Shown piece by piece: positions 1-13,342 of a DNA stretch of 64,000 nucleotides. Origin of the DNA: Limonium bicolor. Taxonomy: Eukaryota > Streptophyta > Magnoliopsida > Caryophyllales > Plumbaginaceae. The stretch is taken from contig CM041778.1 of the NCBI GenBank assembly GCA_023374045.1, forward strand, positions 287,533,533 to 287,597,532, written 5' to 3'. The position numbers were made by a program, and so were the translations under genes. The stretch's first letter is position 1, and each line of letters opens with the position of its first letter. The notes beneath the pieces were generated by a model. The model was given only the letters and a program-made list of their open reading frames with translations. It ran no database searches and had not been told where the DNA came from.

Positions 1-176
1 GGGTCCTAACCAAGTTCACTCATAGCTTAGAGCATGTTTTTGCTCAAACTGTGTCTTAGTGCTTTATTGCACTTTACTGTGTTTTAAATTGTCCACTGAT
101 GTTACTAAGGCACTTTTTAGCCTTTACATACCATAATTTGATATTTAAACCACATATTAAGGTTTGGGGTATTTCA
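1..176 (-). mobile_element. Partial long LTR (L), minus strand
   Basis: This is the end of a minus-strand LTR cut by the window start. It finishes with GGGGTATTTCA at 166-176, the reverse complement of the TGAAATACCCC start seen in the other long LTRs here. The stretch with 'gcttagagcatgtttttgc' near 27-47 matches the conserved U3 segment of LTRs B, C, D and H. The next five bases (CCCAC, 177-181) would be the target duplication, but the partner lies outside the window. The assignment to the long-LTR Ty3/gypsy family follows from this shared end. Confidence 0.7.
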
Positions 177-640
177 CCCACCGCGCCAGTTCAAACCGCC
201 AACAGCCGCAGGCAGTAGAAGCTGTAAGAGGTCAGTTTGAATTTAGGTTAAAACTGTGTATTTATTATGATAATTGTTGAAATTGAGATTAAAATGTGAA
301 TGTGGATGATTAAATTAGTAGAGTGTGTAAAATGTGTGTATATATATGTAGTATTAAATCAGTAGAATTACATGTGCACATAGGTGCTCGATAAAATTTT
401 GAGTGAAAAATTGGGTTTTTTTTTTGCTCATTTTGTGTGTTTGTGCCTTTGTAGAGAGAAATCACTAAACTGATGCACCAGATAGTCGTACGAGGCTGAA
501 CACTTCACTTGGGAACCCGTAATACACTTCAACTTATGTCTTAATTTTTTTAGCTCACTGTAATTTTGCAATCCTAAATACAAACAAGGAACATACACAA
601 GCAGTTGAGTTTCTCTTCATTCTCTACTTGTGTGTGTGCC
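177..640. other. Unassigned spacer, possibly CACTA-1 sequence
   Basis: No gene is visible here. The sequence is AT-rich with a T-run at 418-425. The part at 430-560 resembles 4440-4560 on the other side of LTR A (gtgcct-t-gtagaga, then ggaacc-gtaata and cttcaacttat), so it may be an old duplication within the outer CACTA transposon. The last five bases (GTGCC, 636-640) are the target duplication of LTR A. Confidence 0.4.
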
Positions 641-2528
641 TGAAATACCCCGTAATTAAAAATAATGATTAATTAGGCTAATAAGTAATTTAGAAGCTTA
701 ATTAAGTCTAAATAATCATGAGGGAACAAATCCCGAAGAAAACGGACCCTTAAAACGGATTAAAAACACTAACGAGCCTTAAAGCACGTTTTTCGAGGAA
801 ACCGGGAAAACATGACTTTAGGCGGGTCAAATAGACTCGTAACAATTTTTGTCAACCAAATAGTCATTAATAAATATTAGTGAAGGTCTAGAGCCAATAA
901 AATCAAATAAAACGAGGAATTAGTAAAAACTGTCAAAAACTGGAAGTTGTGGGGGTAGAAACATAAATAACCCAAACTAGTGTGTCCACTATTAAAATAA
1001 AACTGTAAATTTGTGTGTGTGCTGTAGGGGCCGATTTTATGCCTCTCTCACACTCCCTCACACTCTCTTATTTAATTGTGCTAATGCACTACAAGACAAA
1101 ACAATAAAAAACAAATAAACTTACTTTACCTCACCACTCTCTCTCCTACCCTCATTTTCTTCACTCACGTACAGACCCCCTCCCTCACTCTCTATTCTCT
1201 TATTCTTCTTCAACCGGCCAGCCATGGAGTTTTGAAGAACCCACAAAAACCCCCACTTCTCTCCTCTTGTTAAGTGTCCAAACCTTCTCCAAAAATTACA
1301 AAAACTACACCATTGTCTTCCTCTCATCAAGGAGAGTATTCCTCTCTTTCCAAAATTCGAAAACAAGCACTTTCATCCCCATGGGTATTCTTGCTTTGGA
1401 GCTTCAAGACCACCATTAGAACCACCTTCATCTCCTTATTAATTTGAGGTAAAAATATTCTTGAAACCTCATCTTTTTCTAGGCCTTGTGGGCAAAACGA
1501 GATTTGAACTAAACCCTTGCTTGTTCCTTTGTATCCTAGCCGATTTTGGCATTCTTGGAGGGTGAGAAATCTTGTTCTTGAGCTGTCCAAAACTCCATCT
1601 CATCATTTGCAAGGTAATGAATTCCTAAACCCTAAAAATATACCGTAAGTTTTAAAAATAGTTAAGGGTTATTGGTATTAAAATGGTGTGTATATATGGG
1701 CTGTAGTGTTAGAGAATTTAATCTACAAATCGGTGGAGAGAGAGAAAAGGAAGAAGGAAGAAGAAAGAAGAAGAAAAGAGAAACTAGAAGGAGAACAAGG
1801 TAAATGATGCCCACATTTGTAGTCTTGTAAATGTTCTATGTAACAGATTTTAGTAGCTTTTGAATGTATATTGAAAATGGTAATGAGTAGTAGTGTAATG
1901 AGGAAGAAGATCTAAACTGTTTTGGGAGCTTAAAAGACAATTTAAAACTTGTTGAAACCTAGAGGGAATTAATGTTAAGTGTAGGAATTTAATGATGCTT
2001 AGTGTAGTATTGTGTTGGAGAGTTTGGTATATTGATGCTGTTTACAAATAGGTGAAATGAGTGATGTTTTGTGAGCTAAAACATGTGGTGAGAATGCAAA
2101 AATATAAGGGAGGTTATGTCAAAATTTACCTAGAACTAGAACACTTAAGAGCTAGAAACCTAGGTAAAAATATACCTTTGTAACAGATTTTGATTTGAGA
2201 TAGTTAGTGGGTAGGTCGGGAGAGATGTGTCTAATGCATTAGAAGCTTTAGAAATGACATTAGAAGAAGGAGCTATAGAGGGAGAGAGTTAGAGTCAAAA
2301 TCTGTAACAAAATGCAACTAAGGAAAATGGTGTAGGCGTTGAAATGAAACTTAGGAAAAACAAGTGTGTAAGTTAGTATAGGAATGAGTGGTGAGTTAAT
2401 GGATGAACTAAGGTGTATTAGGAGGTTTATTTAGTGTTAAAACATGTGGGAATAAGTGTAGGAACAATGGGGAAGTAATGGGTAAGAAGAGGGACTAAAA
2501 ACAGAAACAAAAATGCAATTACTAGACT

Positions 2529-2782
2529 GGACCGACCTTGGGACCGGATATGCAAGGTCGGTCGAGCCCAGATTTACAAAGACGGAAACCTTCTGGAATG
2601 GACCAACCTTGGGGACCGGACTTGCAAGGTCGGCCGGCCAGAAAATTTCCTGTAATAAAACCTTATGGAATGGACCGACCTTGGGACCGGACTTGCAAGG
2701 TCGGCCAGCCCTGAAATTTTCCAGCGTATTACCCTACTGACTTCGACCGACCTTGGGTCTGACCCTGGGTAAGGTCGGTCGA
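2529..2782. repeat. Array of GC-rich imperfect palindromes in LTR A
   Basis: Four hairpin units lie at 2531-2562, 2602-2633, 2673-2704 and 2744-2781. In the first, the arms are ACCGACCTTG and CAAGGTCGGT. Units are separated by a spacer containing 'ctggaatgg'. The array stands out by its GC content from the AT-rich LTR around it. An open frame across it is a by-product of the repeat. Confidence 0.85.
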
Positions 2783-3612
2783 GTCATACAAAAAAATTTA
2801 AAATTATTATTAAACTATAATTAGTATATATATATATATAAATATATAAAAATATATGTATACTCACATATACATATGTACATATATGTATAGGTACACC
2901 ATTGTTAAGTAAGGGAGTAACTTAAAGTAATGGAGAGTAAGCAAACAATATGTAAGTATAAGAACTGTAAAGGCATAATAAGTATGAGTTAGGAAACGTA
3001 AGAGTAATCGAGTTAAGTAATGATAGTTAGATTGATCACTCGATTGTATGTATGTCATAGGACTTGGATTGTGAACACCGGAGGAAAGTCGGGATACAAG
3101 CACAACGGTGAACGGTATGAATTCCTCATGCCCCGTATGCTACCTTGGTTACTCTGATTTGTGTGTTGTGTGCTAATTGATCACCAAATAAGATAAACAC
3201 ACGAATCGGACATATTATGCTTACTTGTGAATATCATGAGCTTGTTCCTTGTTTGGATGTTTCCTTTAAATCATAGTTTGAATAATTCATGAAATGTATG
3301 GATGTATATGAATGTGTGTATGCTTGATGTATTGTTGTGACCGAATGTGTTTGTGATTGGACTTCTAACTGATTCCTAACAAGCTAACCAATCTAACTTA
3401 AATTGGTAATTAAAATGGAATGAGTAGAAGTCCGATATAGTTTCGGCCACGCGTGAGGATGCGGAGTCACAAGAGGTTGGCTCCAATTCCTGACTCTTAA
3501 ACTGGTCCACGGCCTAAACCCCTTAAATGGGTAGCATCCTGGATTGGTGAGTCTAGTAAATCCCGGTGGTGGGACGGTGTAGTCCCCGGGCTGGAGGTAA
3601 TACCGACTTAAC

Positions 3613-3705
3613 ATGAGTAAAAGTAAGTAAGTAAGAATGAGTAAACAAGTATGGTAAAGTAAGTAAGTAAAGTAAGAGTAAGTAATGTGAAATGAGTAAA
3701 AGAGT
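3613..3705. repeat. Degenerate GTAA tetranucleotide repeat
   Basis: The stretch is built of gtaa, agtaa and gtaaa units with interruptions. It lies inside LTR A downstream of the palindrome array. Confidence 0.7.
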
Positions 3706-3927
3706 AAATTGCATTCCGATTAACCCGGATGCGTAATTTGGCTAACCCTTGTGAAGGTAAGTATTGTGTGTGCTATTGTATAGTTGTTTTGGATTGTGTA
3801 TTGTATTGAGCATGATGGTATGATGTATGTAAAGCATGTATGTATGAAATTAATGAACCGCATGTACACTCGACCTTAAATAGTCGGCGTACCCTAGTTA
3901 GCACGCGGTATATGCGGAGTTTATGCG

Positions 3928-3952
3928 CAGCTTTTGCTGAGCCCCTTGGGGC
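3928..3952 (+). other. Two-hairpin LTR module, copy in A
   Basis: Stem 1 is CAGC-tttt-GCTG, followed by a single A, then stem 2 GCCCC-tt-GGGGC. The same architecture occurs in LTRs B, C, D, E and H with different stem sequences. It lies about 490 bp before the LTR end and may be an RNA structure of LTR transcripts. The function is unknown. Confidence 0.6.
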
Positions 3953-4444
3953 AATGTTTTTACTACACGCAGGTCCTCGTGACGGGTGAAGATGATGAAG
4001 AGATTAAGTTGTTTTCTTTTTGTATGTAAACAATGAATTGTGAAAGGTGTACTATGTTGTACACGGCTGTAGGTTTTGTTAGCCGGTGTACCATTGGGTA
4101 CACCCTTTTGGGATAATGGAAGGATGGTGATTGGGTATAGATGAGTAGCTTGTAGAAACTCATTCATTTTGGTAGACTTGAAAGGGATGTAATTAAATAT
4201 TCTAAATACTCGGTAATCCAGCAATGTAAGTATATTATCTTTTGTATTCGGTATGCAATGTAGTAGCTCGGTATACTTAGGCATCAGACCGTGACTATAG
4301 GTAGCGTGAGCCTTGCTAGCTGTATGGGCGGTTAGCGGCGTTGTACCCCCCGCCGTAGTAGTAGTATTTCCGCTGCGACGTAGTAGGATTATCAGGACGA
4401 TTAGACAGTAAGTATGTGATCAACGGTAGGGGTGTTACAGTGCC

Positions 4445-5130
4445 TCTGTAGAGAAGTTACTTAAGGAACTCCTCAACCATTGCACGATAGATTGAAGGTG
4501 GAGTGGAAAACAATTCATTTAGGAACCGGTAATATAATTTAACTTATCTTCTTCTCTTTTATGATTGAGTTTGTATTTGATTACCGCAAATTGCTAAAAG
4601 TCCGTTTGATGGATGAATTTGATTATAGTTTGATTTGTGTTGAAAATTTGAGTCATTGAATGACATTGGTGAAAGCTTAATAACAAGTCTGGGATGGGTA
4701 AAATTATGCAAAGATCATGCCGATTTTTTTAAAAAATGTCTTAGTAATTAATATTGTTTGTTGTCTATGTATACTAACTATAACTGAAATTTTTCTTTAT
4801 CTGGTCTCACTACATTTAAGTTTGCGAACCACCTTGTTTCCTGCCTTCTTCCATCACCATTCTAGTTTTCTTATCTGTCTACAAATCCTATAAACAAGTA
4901 TGTAATTCAACCTTGGTTTCTGTTAAATGAATGTAATGATTTATTGAAATATCAATGCTAGTATATAATATGGGTTGGAACCTTAGATTTAGGCTAGCTA
5001 GCTTATTTGATATGCATCCAGTCACCTTTCAGTAGAATATAAACATGTAGAAACAAATAAAATCCATGGTACGAAAACATTTACATTTTAGGTACGGTAA
5101 TAAGCATACCTTTTATGTTTCACATATAGT
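4445..5130. other. Non-coding leader of CACTA-1
   Basis: No gene is recognised. The sequence is AT-rich and lies between LTR A and the start codon of the CACTA transposase remnant, so it is probably the 5' untranslated or intronic part of that transposon. No TIR or subterminal repeat is recognised here. Confidence 0.4.
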
Positions 5131-5886
5131 ATGGAGCGTGACTGGATGTACGGTGATTGGGGGGATCACTTTGACAAGATACTGACAGAGTTTTGCAAAG
5201 TGGTAGTGCAACATAAGGACATGACATAGGCGGTGAAGATACCTTATGTTGACTGTGGTGTCATAAGGAAATTTTCACGCATCGAGGAAATTGAATTCCA
5301 TCTGAAAACCCGCGGTTTCATGCCATACTATAGAAAATGGACTTTTCATGGAGAAAATGTTGAAGATAATGACGTGTCTTTGTACAGTCATGATCAGAGG
5401 AGGATGAGAACTGACCACACATCTGAGTCTTTCAACTAGTCGGAACTCCCAAGTGATTCTAGAGTCAATGACAGTGAGCCGACTTACCATGATGAGCAAA
5501 AAGACGAGATGCTTGATAGCGTTGAGGATAATTTTGTCGACCGGACGGATTAGTATCAAAGGTTGTTGGATGTATCCAAGACGACATTGTACTCTGCGTG
5601 CATTAAGTACACGAAATTGATGGTTGTACTGAATTTGGGTCAACCTGAAAGGAAGATACGGATGGAGCGACAAGAGTTTCACGACACTTCTCGAGCTGCT
5701 TCATGATATGCTATAAGATGGGAACGATGTCCCTACTACCACCTATGAGGCAAAAAAATGGATGTGTCCAATGTGTATTAACTACAAAAATATTCATGCG
5801 TGTTCAAACAACTGTGTGTTGTACAGAGGTAATTACGAACATCTAGACAATTACCCGAAATGTTCATTGTCCCGATATAAGCATAA
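5131..5886 (+). pseudogene. Broken CACTA (En/Spm, TNP2-type) transposase, CACTA-1
   Basis: The ATG at 5131 opens a frame beginning MERDWMYGDW, the start expected of the plant transposase-associated domain. After an in-frame TAG (5227) it continues with IPYVDCGVIRKFSR and RGFMPYYRKWTFHGE, the conserved zinc-binding and FMP-W-HGE part of that domain. Further stops are at 5437 and 5551. A frameshift lies near 5640-5660, after which YGWSDKSFTTLLELL, a stop (5711) and YEAKKW, then IHACSNNCVLYRG, match the N-terminal part of TNP2-family transposases. The gene is cut off at 5887 by element B, so the catalytic part is missing from the window. CACTA transposases bind terminal and subterminal repeats and move the transposon; this copy cannot. 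The domain call is by motif recognition. Confidence 0.88.
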
Positions 5887-8152
5887 TGAAATACCCCAAA
5901 CCTAAGTATGCTAAGTAAACATCAATTTATGATGTAATAAGGCTAAAACATGCCTTTAGAAACATGGTAGAAAATTTAAACGAAGGAAAACACAAGAAAC
6001 ACCATAAGGGCAATTTAAGTAAAAATGTGCTCTAAGCTTGGAGTGACTTTTATTAGCACCCAAATTCATTATAAGACCTTATTAACATGATAATTGAATG
6101 TTAAAATCAATACCAAAAGAAAACCAAGCTCAAAACAAGCTTAAAGCACAAATTGTGGCTTTAAGGACTCTTTAGAGCACATTTTTGAGAAATTGTCTTA
6201 GAATGAGTTTGAGTGGAATAAATGCCCATGATTGCACTTAATCACATGTGTACTATTTAGTATCACATTAGGAAGCCTAAATCAAGGGGAAATCAAAAAA
6301 TCACAAATGGTGCACTAATTTGTGAATAGTGCCAAAATAGTACCTAGTTTAAGCTTTAGTCAACATAACGTCAAGAAGTGGTCAACCAAGACCATAAATA
6401 CCTCATTAGTAAAGGGGGCCGGTTTTTTAAATGGTGAGTCACCATAAGGATCCAGCACATTAAGGAAAAGAAGAGGAAATGAGATAATAGTACTACCTTT
6501 TAAAGAGAAAATACTCTTACTTAAGCTACCTCTCTCCTCTCTTCTTCATTCTCTTCTTCACCAACGTTTCTTCTTCCCCCTCTCGTTCCAAAACCGTTCC
6601 AAGCCAGCCCCATTCTTGGCTCCACCCTTCATTTGCTCACAAAAATCTTCATTTTAGCTCCAAATCCAAAAAATAAGCTTAGATAATCCTTAGTTAGACC
6701 AAGGCTGCTTCCTATATGTTCAAAATTGGAAAAGCTTCATTTTGGAGCCATGGGAAATCGCCATTAGAGGAGGAAAAATTAGATTGAAGGGTTCATTAGC
6801 TTCTCCATTCATTCAAGGTAAGGAAAATGTAAGAAAAATCATGTTTCCATCATTTTTCCTCCATTACCGAAAATTATCTTCTCATGGGATCTTGTTTTAT
6901 CCCTTTAACTAGCTTATTTTCATTCTCCAAGGACTAGTGGAGGTCCTTCTTGATTCATACCCAAGTCTATCTTGAGACTTCAAAGGTAATCATCCACTTT
7001 TAAGCTTTAAAACACATATTTTGACCTAAGAATGAGTTCTATGTGTTTAGGCATATTGCTTAGTGCTCATTAGATTATTTGAATGTGGATTAGAACATTG
7101 GCAAGGGAATTGAATTCCTTGGCCGAGAATCATCCAAGAAAACCTAAGGAGGAAGTTAAGAGAAAAGTTTGAAAAACAAGGTAAATAACTTACCTTAAGG
7201 TATTTTGTTGTTTAAGGGGTGGTATTTAGATAAGTACTAATGTAGCTTAAAGCTTACATTATGTAATGGGTTATATAACCTAGGGAAAAAGAATTTAAAC
7301 AAGCTTGTGAACTTGTGACTAAGGAGCCAATGGAAATGAGTTAGTAAGATAAGTATAAGGTGAATTATGAGAACACTTATATTGCTATGGGAGCATTGTT
7401 GTGTGTATTTGCAGGTTGAAAGCTATTATTGTGGAAATTCAGTGTTTAAGTTTAAGTCATTTAAGGGCCTAAGAGCCATGTCATTTAAGAGCCTTAGTGC
7501 TATGCAATTTAAGATTATTGCACTATATTGAGTTTGTTATGGATGAGTTGATTTGGGTGAGAAATATGATGAGAAAAATCTTTGATGTGTGTGAGATGAT
7601 TGAATGAGAAAAACTGTGCATATGGGCATGATAATATACTAGAGGAGCTATGGTGAAATCTGAGTAGAAAACAAAGTGTTAAAGTGGTGGTTGTGAATTG
7701 ATATGACCTAGGATTTACTAGGGATCATTAAGAGGAATTTGAGTGGAAATGAGTTAACAAAGGAGTTCTTGAGAATTGGAATGACCTAGTGTAACACCCC
7801 ATCCAAAGCCATTCGTGGTTATCGCAAAACTAAACACTTAATCGAATACGTCGTAGCGGGAATAATAAACACCTGGACCTTGTCACGGTCTGATCGTTAG
7901 AATATACCGGCCTTAACAATTACAACACTTATCCAAAATACATAACCAACCTAAAACATCACCATCCATGATACCGACAACCAACCGAGTACCCGTAACT
8001 AAGTCATAACCACAACCTTACATCAGTTTAAATATAAACAGACGGGTGCACAGGCGCAACCCGAACTCAAAAAAACAACCCGTCCTAAGTCTAACCGCTC
8101 CTACTCTCGTAGTGCGTCCTCATGGGTCTCTTACCTGCAAGTGTAAAAAACA

Positions 8153-8181
8153 GCCCCCAAAGGGGGTCAGCACGAATGCTG
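8153..8181 (-). other. Two-hairpin LTR module, copy in C
   Basis: On the minus strand it reads CAGCA-ttcg-TGCTG, A, CCCCC-ttt-GGGGG. It is nearly identical to the copy in H (62648-62675) and lies about 370 bp from the LTR's 3' end. Confidence 0.6.
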
Positions 8182-9270
8182 GTACACCCTCTCATGGCCC
8201 CCAAGCTAACGGGGCTACGACGACTAATTGTCGATAGCATGGAAATTGATTACATACACAAGCATGATATGAAGTGCAATAACAATAACCACAGATGAAC
8301 ATATATAGCTCACAAACGATGAACGACTCAAGCGTCCCCTTATCAAGTGGGTTAGTAACCCCCTCCTTAGTCCTTATTTCCTTAATCTCAGTTCCTTACC
8401 TGACCTTAATCTTAATCCCAACTTAGTCTCAGTATACAAACCGTTCCTGGAAGGGAATGGTTGTAGCTTAATTCGAACCTGGGATTTAGGGGATCCCACC
8501 ACACCATCTTAATGCCACCTACTCTGGACGGGAGTCCAGCGTAGCTGAGCCGGCAACCGGCCCTAGGCTACAAGTCCGAAGACAAGTCCTTAAGCGGAGG
8601 GCGGATCTGATTCAGATACCGTCCCCCTTTTTCCTTAGCATGCATGACCGGAGATCGGTCCCGGGTTTCCTCACTCAAGTTCCAGTTAGTAGAAATTTCA
8701 ATCACCATGTGCTAGCTAAGCCTTAACGGGCATTAACCAACAACCACCAATCTTAACTCTTATTCTTAACTCAGTAAGTACTAAACTTGGTTAGTAACAA
8801 TCTCAAGTCTCGCGGATTAGTGTAAAGATAACACATACACAACGAGAACAAATATAACTGGTTGCATGCTTTATCTTGTTTTAGTCATAGCAATTAAACA
8901 GATAGCACACAAGCCGAGGGACACCTCGTTAGCAAGCAGGTCACAAGAAAGATTGTACCGTTCACCGTCGACGATCGTTTGGTTTATCTCCTTCCAAGTC
9001 CCAATTCACCAATCCTAAACATTGATTCATGTTTAGGCCATTAGTTATTTGCACCTTACTTAACTCACTTAATCCCTTAAAAATTCCCGATGAATATCCT
9101 CTTAAGTCCTTACCACTTAACTTACAAACTTAACTTTAGACATTAAGGTTCTTACTTATCTTAACTTAATTCCTTAAGTTCTTAGGGTACTAACCACTAC
9201 CACCCTACCAAGAGTATACCTTATACCAATTACCATTCTTAGAATTCAAAATTTTTTTTTTTTTGTTAAG

Positions 9271-9596
9271 GGTCGTCCGACCACCGTCCGACCCACCCCT
9301 TGTCGGACCCTTCAGTAACTTCTGGGTTTGAAAAACTCTACATGCCGACCCACGTCCGACCCAACCATCTGGTCGGACCATTCCAGAAATTTGTCTTTTC
9401 TAACCTTCCATGTCCGACCCACGTCCGACCCAACCTTATGGGTCGGACCATTCCAGAAATTTAACCGCCCTCAAAAACTCACCCGTCCGACCCATGTCCG
9501 ACCCAAGTCCTCTGGGTTGGACCATTCCAGAACCTTTCCCTGGCGTTAAACAGAGGCCGTCCGACCCAAACTTGGGTCGGACCCCTGGGTCGGACG
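9271..9596. repeat. Palindrome array in LTR C
   Basis: Repeated GTCCGACCCA and TGGGTCGGAC arms are separated by spacers containing 'ccattccag', the complement of the spacer in LTRs A and D. The arm sequence differs from that in A, but pairing within each unit is kept. A T-run (9251-9264) borders it. Confidence 0.85.
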
Positions 9597-11629
9597 CCTC
9601 CAGAACATGTCCAAACATTGCCAAATCTTTACCAAACTTTTCCTCAAGCCATCCAATGTGTTCTAACATCATTTAGACCCTTAAACTCATCTTAAACCAT
9701 CCTCCAAATTCATTCCCAATCATTTACACAATTCTTACAACAACTACTAACACTTAACACTTATTTCTTTCCTACATTTCAACATTCCTTTCACCTAGCA
9801 CTTCTACTAACCAAAAGTTCCCTCCTTATGAATTTAACCACACCATATACACCACTTGCATCTCTCTTACACTTTCCAAGGTTTTCCTTAAATCCTAAAC
9901 TCTAGTTTCTATCTAAATCATCTCAAGGTTTCACACTCAATCACATCAAACTTACCAAGGTTTCCTAGCTTCTTTTATCAACACTTACCTAAGTCATAAA
10001 TACCCAAATACATCCTTTTGATTTCTAAATCCTTCATAATGATGTCTAAGCCATTATAAGTCATTAAGATACCTTAATCTCACCCTTTTTCATTAAGACA
10101 ACCTCTAGAACTTCCTAGTACTTCCTTAGTCATTAAATCTCCTTAGAACCTCTTAAACACTTAAGTTCTCCTTTAAATTTTGCCATGGGTTCTCTAGTAC
10201 ATACACATCCTAACACTTGGGTTTTCTCCATCAAACAACCAATATCGCTCAAATTCTCATCACAACACCTAAGCACACAATTTACACCAAAACTACACCA
10301 CATCATCTTATAGTGCATAAACTTAAATGCTTGGCACTTAGGCCCTTAAATGACAATAATCTTAACCACTGAATTTCCATATATATTTGCCTTCAACCTG
10401 CGAATACACACAACAAGGCTCCCATTGAAATAAAATGCTTCTTATAATTCACCTTGATATACTCAAACTATCTCTTTTTCTCATTTGCTCCTTAGTCACA
10501 AGTTCACAATCATGATCATTGTTTCTCCTAGGTCATATATAACCCTTTTATAATGTAAACTCTTCACTAAACTCATTACATATCAAAATCCTATTCCTTT
10601 AAACAATAAAACACCTTAAGGTAAGTAATTTACCTTGTTCTTTTACAAGCTTTAAAAGCTTTCTTCCTTAGGTTTTTCCTTGCTCAATCTCGGTCACCAA
10701 TATATCTCCTTGCCAATGTTCTAACCAATATCCAATGACTCCAATGAGTACTAGATAATACATTAACCCTAAGGAACAAACCCTAGGTTAAAAATGTGCT
10801 TTAAGGTATTAAGATGATTGTTTTACCTTGGTTTCTCAAGACAAGCTTGGATATGAAGCAAGAAGGACCTCCTCAATCCTTTGAAGAGTAGAAAACAAGC
10901 TAGAACAAGGCATTAAAATGAAGCCTCATGAGCATGTATTTTCGGTTATGAAGAAAAGTGATGGAAACCTAGATTTTCTTACACTTTCTTTACCTTAAGA
11001 GAGTGAAGAAGCCAATGGAGTCTCCAAACTTGAATTTCCTCCTCTAATGGTGGTTTGGCTTGGCACCAAATCAAAGCTCTTGGAGTTTTGAAAGGATAGA
11101 AAGAGAGAGCTTGAGCTAACTAAGAAGAATATGTAATTTGTTTTGGTTTTGGAGCTAAAATGAGTAAGTTGTGTGTAAGAGAAGGTGGAGCTAGCATGGA
11201 GAAGAGCTTCACGTTAATGGAGAAGGGAGAGAGCTTGAGAAATCGTGGGAAACAAGAGAGAATGAAGAGGTGAGGAGAGAGGTGAGTAAATGAGATATTT
11301 ATGTTAAAAGGGTGAATAATACTTTTGCTTTATAACTCTTTATTTGCTTAATTACTCATAAAGGTGGTGACTCACCTTATAAGAAACTGGCCCCCCATTA
11401 GTAATAAGGGTACTTAAGTCTTTGTTGACCAAATCTCTCACTTATATTGACTTATGTTATAAACTAGCTTAATTAAGTTACTATTCACAAAACAAGGCAC
11501 ATTGTTGTGAAATTTTTGATTTCCCATTGATATAGACTTCCAAATGTGATACTATATAGTACACATGTTAATTAAAGAGTAATGATGGACATTTAGCCAT
11601 TCAAAACTCATTTATAAGATAATTTTTCA

Positions 11630-11663
11630 AAAATGTGCTTTAAGACTCCTTAAAGCATATTTT
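11630..11663. other. U3 hairpin in LTR C
   Basis: The arms AAAATGTGCTTTAAG and CTTAAAGCATATTTT flank a four-base loop, with one mismatch. It is equivalent to the perfect hairpins in D and H and sits about 270 bp from the LTR's sense-strand start. Confidence 0.6.
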
Positions 11664-12980
11664 GTGTTTTAACTTGTTTTCAAGCTTGGTTTTCTTTGGT
11701 AATTGATTTAAAATGGCCATTAGGATATCTACTAAGGTCTTAGAACAATATTTGGGTACTCTCCCAAGTCTCTCCAAGCTTAGAGCACGTTTTTGCTTAA
11801 ACTGCTCTTTTGGTGTTTCCTTATATTTTCTTTGATTAGAAATGTTTCTTAATGTTTCTAAGGCATTATTTAGCCTCCCTATATCTTAGTTTATCATTTA
11901 AACACCATATCTAAGTTTAGGGTATTTCACCTAGAGTTGCTTAGGAGGAATTAGAGGATTGGTGGGTGTATTAAACACACCAAAGTCATGGTATGAGGAA
12001 TGTTGATACTTGTGCAAAAATCTGTAGGAAATGATGTATAATACTTTGAGATGATTTAGGTATGAACTAGAGAATATAACAATGAGAATTTTGGGTAGCT
12101 TGTGTAAGTGGTGAAGATGCTAGTGGTGGATTAATAAGGTTATAGTTTGGATGGTAATGAGTGGACTTGGGTGATGGAAGTGAAAATTGTAGGAGAAGGT
12201 TGTAAATTGTCAAGGAAAAAGACTAGGAATGTATAAGGGTGTTTAACCATGAGCATGGTGAGTAAATTGGGTAAAGGAGATGGAAATGTCTAAGAAGGGT
12301 GTAGCATAGTCAAGGTGAATGAAGAACAGTGTTAAGGTGTTAAGAGGATGGAAATAAATGTATAGGTATGTTCAAGTTTAGGAGTGATGAGTAACAAATG
12401 GAAAGGAGGGAGATTTGTGCATGGAGATGCAAGATAACCTTGGAAAGTTTGGCAAAGGAAAGATGGATGAATAATGATGTTTGAGGAGTAGTTATATTGG
12501 TTGAAAGGAAACATTTTGGTTAGTTGAAGTTTTAGACAAAATTTACATGTTGGAAGTGTAAGGAATTAAGTTATAAGTGTTAAGATTTTAGTAAGAACTG
12601 GAATAATGATCAAGGAATTTGGAGGTGAGTTTATCCATGAGTTATGAGGGTTTTAAGTGCTAAAATGGTGTTAGAACATGTGTGAATACATGGGGAAAGA
12701 TTAGAAGAAGATTGGTGAAATACCCCAAACCTTAATAAATTGTTTAAACACTTAAATATGGTGTATTAAGACTAAAAAGAGTCTTAGAAACATTAGTAAA
12801 TAAATTTAAACAAAAGAAAACACAAGATGTGCTTTAAGGTCAATAAAGGCCAAAATGTGCTCTAAGCTTGGGATAAACTTGGTTAAGACCTAATGAACTT
12901 ACCAAGACCTCATTTATACACTAATGAACATATTAAACCAATTACCAAAGAAAACCAAGCTTGAAAACAAGTTTAAACAC

Positions 12981-13014
12981 AAAATGTGCTTTAAGGAGTC
13001 TTAAAGCACATTTT
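12981..13014. other. U3 perfect hairpin in LTR D
   Basis: A 15-bp perfect inverted repeat, AAAATGTGCTTTAAG and its complement, has the loop gagt. The identical hairpin occurs in LTR H (54850-54883). Confidence 0.7.
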
Positions 13015-13342
13015 TGAAAAATTGTCTTGTAAATGAGTTTTGAGTGGCTAGTTGTCCATCATTACTCTTAAATATATATGTGTACTATATAATATCACAT
13101 TTGGATGTCTATATCAATGGGAAATCAAAAATTTCACTTCTATGTGCCTTGTTTTCATGAATAGTGATTTTTATAAGCTATTTTGTAACATATGTTGTAT
13201 AAGTAATTAAATTGACAAATAAAGACTATAATACCCTCACATTACTATTGGGGGCCGGTTTTTAAGGTTGGTGACACACCACCCTTGTTAGCTTGTTAAG
13301 AAAATAAATAAGACTACTTAAGTACCTTTTTACTTTATAAAG

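Larger units (their letters stand above)
641..4439 (+). mobile_element. Solo LTR A, long-LTR Ty3/gypsy family
   Basis: A 3799-bp LTR starts TGAAATACCCC and ends GGGGTGTTACA. It is flanked by the perfect 5-bp duplication GTGCC (636-640 and 4440-4444). No interior and no second LTR are present, so it is a solo LTR left by LTR-LTR recombination. It contains a palindrome array (2529-2782), the two-hairpin module (3928-3952), the ATCAGACCG block near 4284 and TTCCGCTG at 4368, all shared with LTR H, which is followed by a Met-tRNA primer site and a gag gene. Its start region diverges from B, D and H, so it is a separate subfamily. Short open frames inside it are fortuitous. Confidence 0.9.
7790..11929 (-). 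mobile_element. Solo LTR C, minus strand, nested in LTR B
   Basis: This 4140-bp LTR reads TGTAACACCCC at 7790 and GGGTATTTCA at 11920-11929 on the plus strand, so its sense strand is minus. It is flanked by the perfect duplication CCTAG (7785-7789 and 11930-11934). It contains the palindrome array (9271-9596), the two-hairpin module (8153-8181), the U3 hairpin (11630-11663) and the LTR-end block (tagcggga near 7855, ACGGTCTGAT near 7886). There is no interior, so it is a solo LTR. Many parts match LTR H in the same order. Confidence 0.92.

Noticed and set aside
2513..2740. Open frame over the palindrome array of LTR A (also 9328-9676 in C, 14871-15205 in D)
   Set aside because: The repeats avoid stops by composition; peptides are only array translations.
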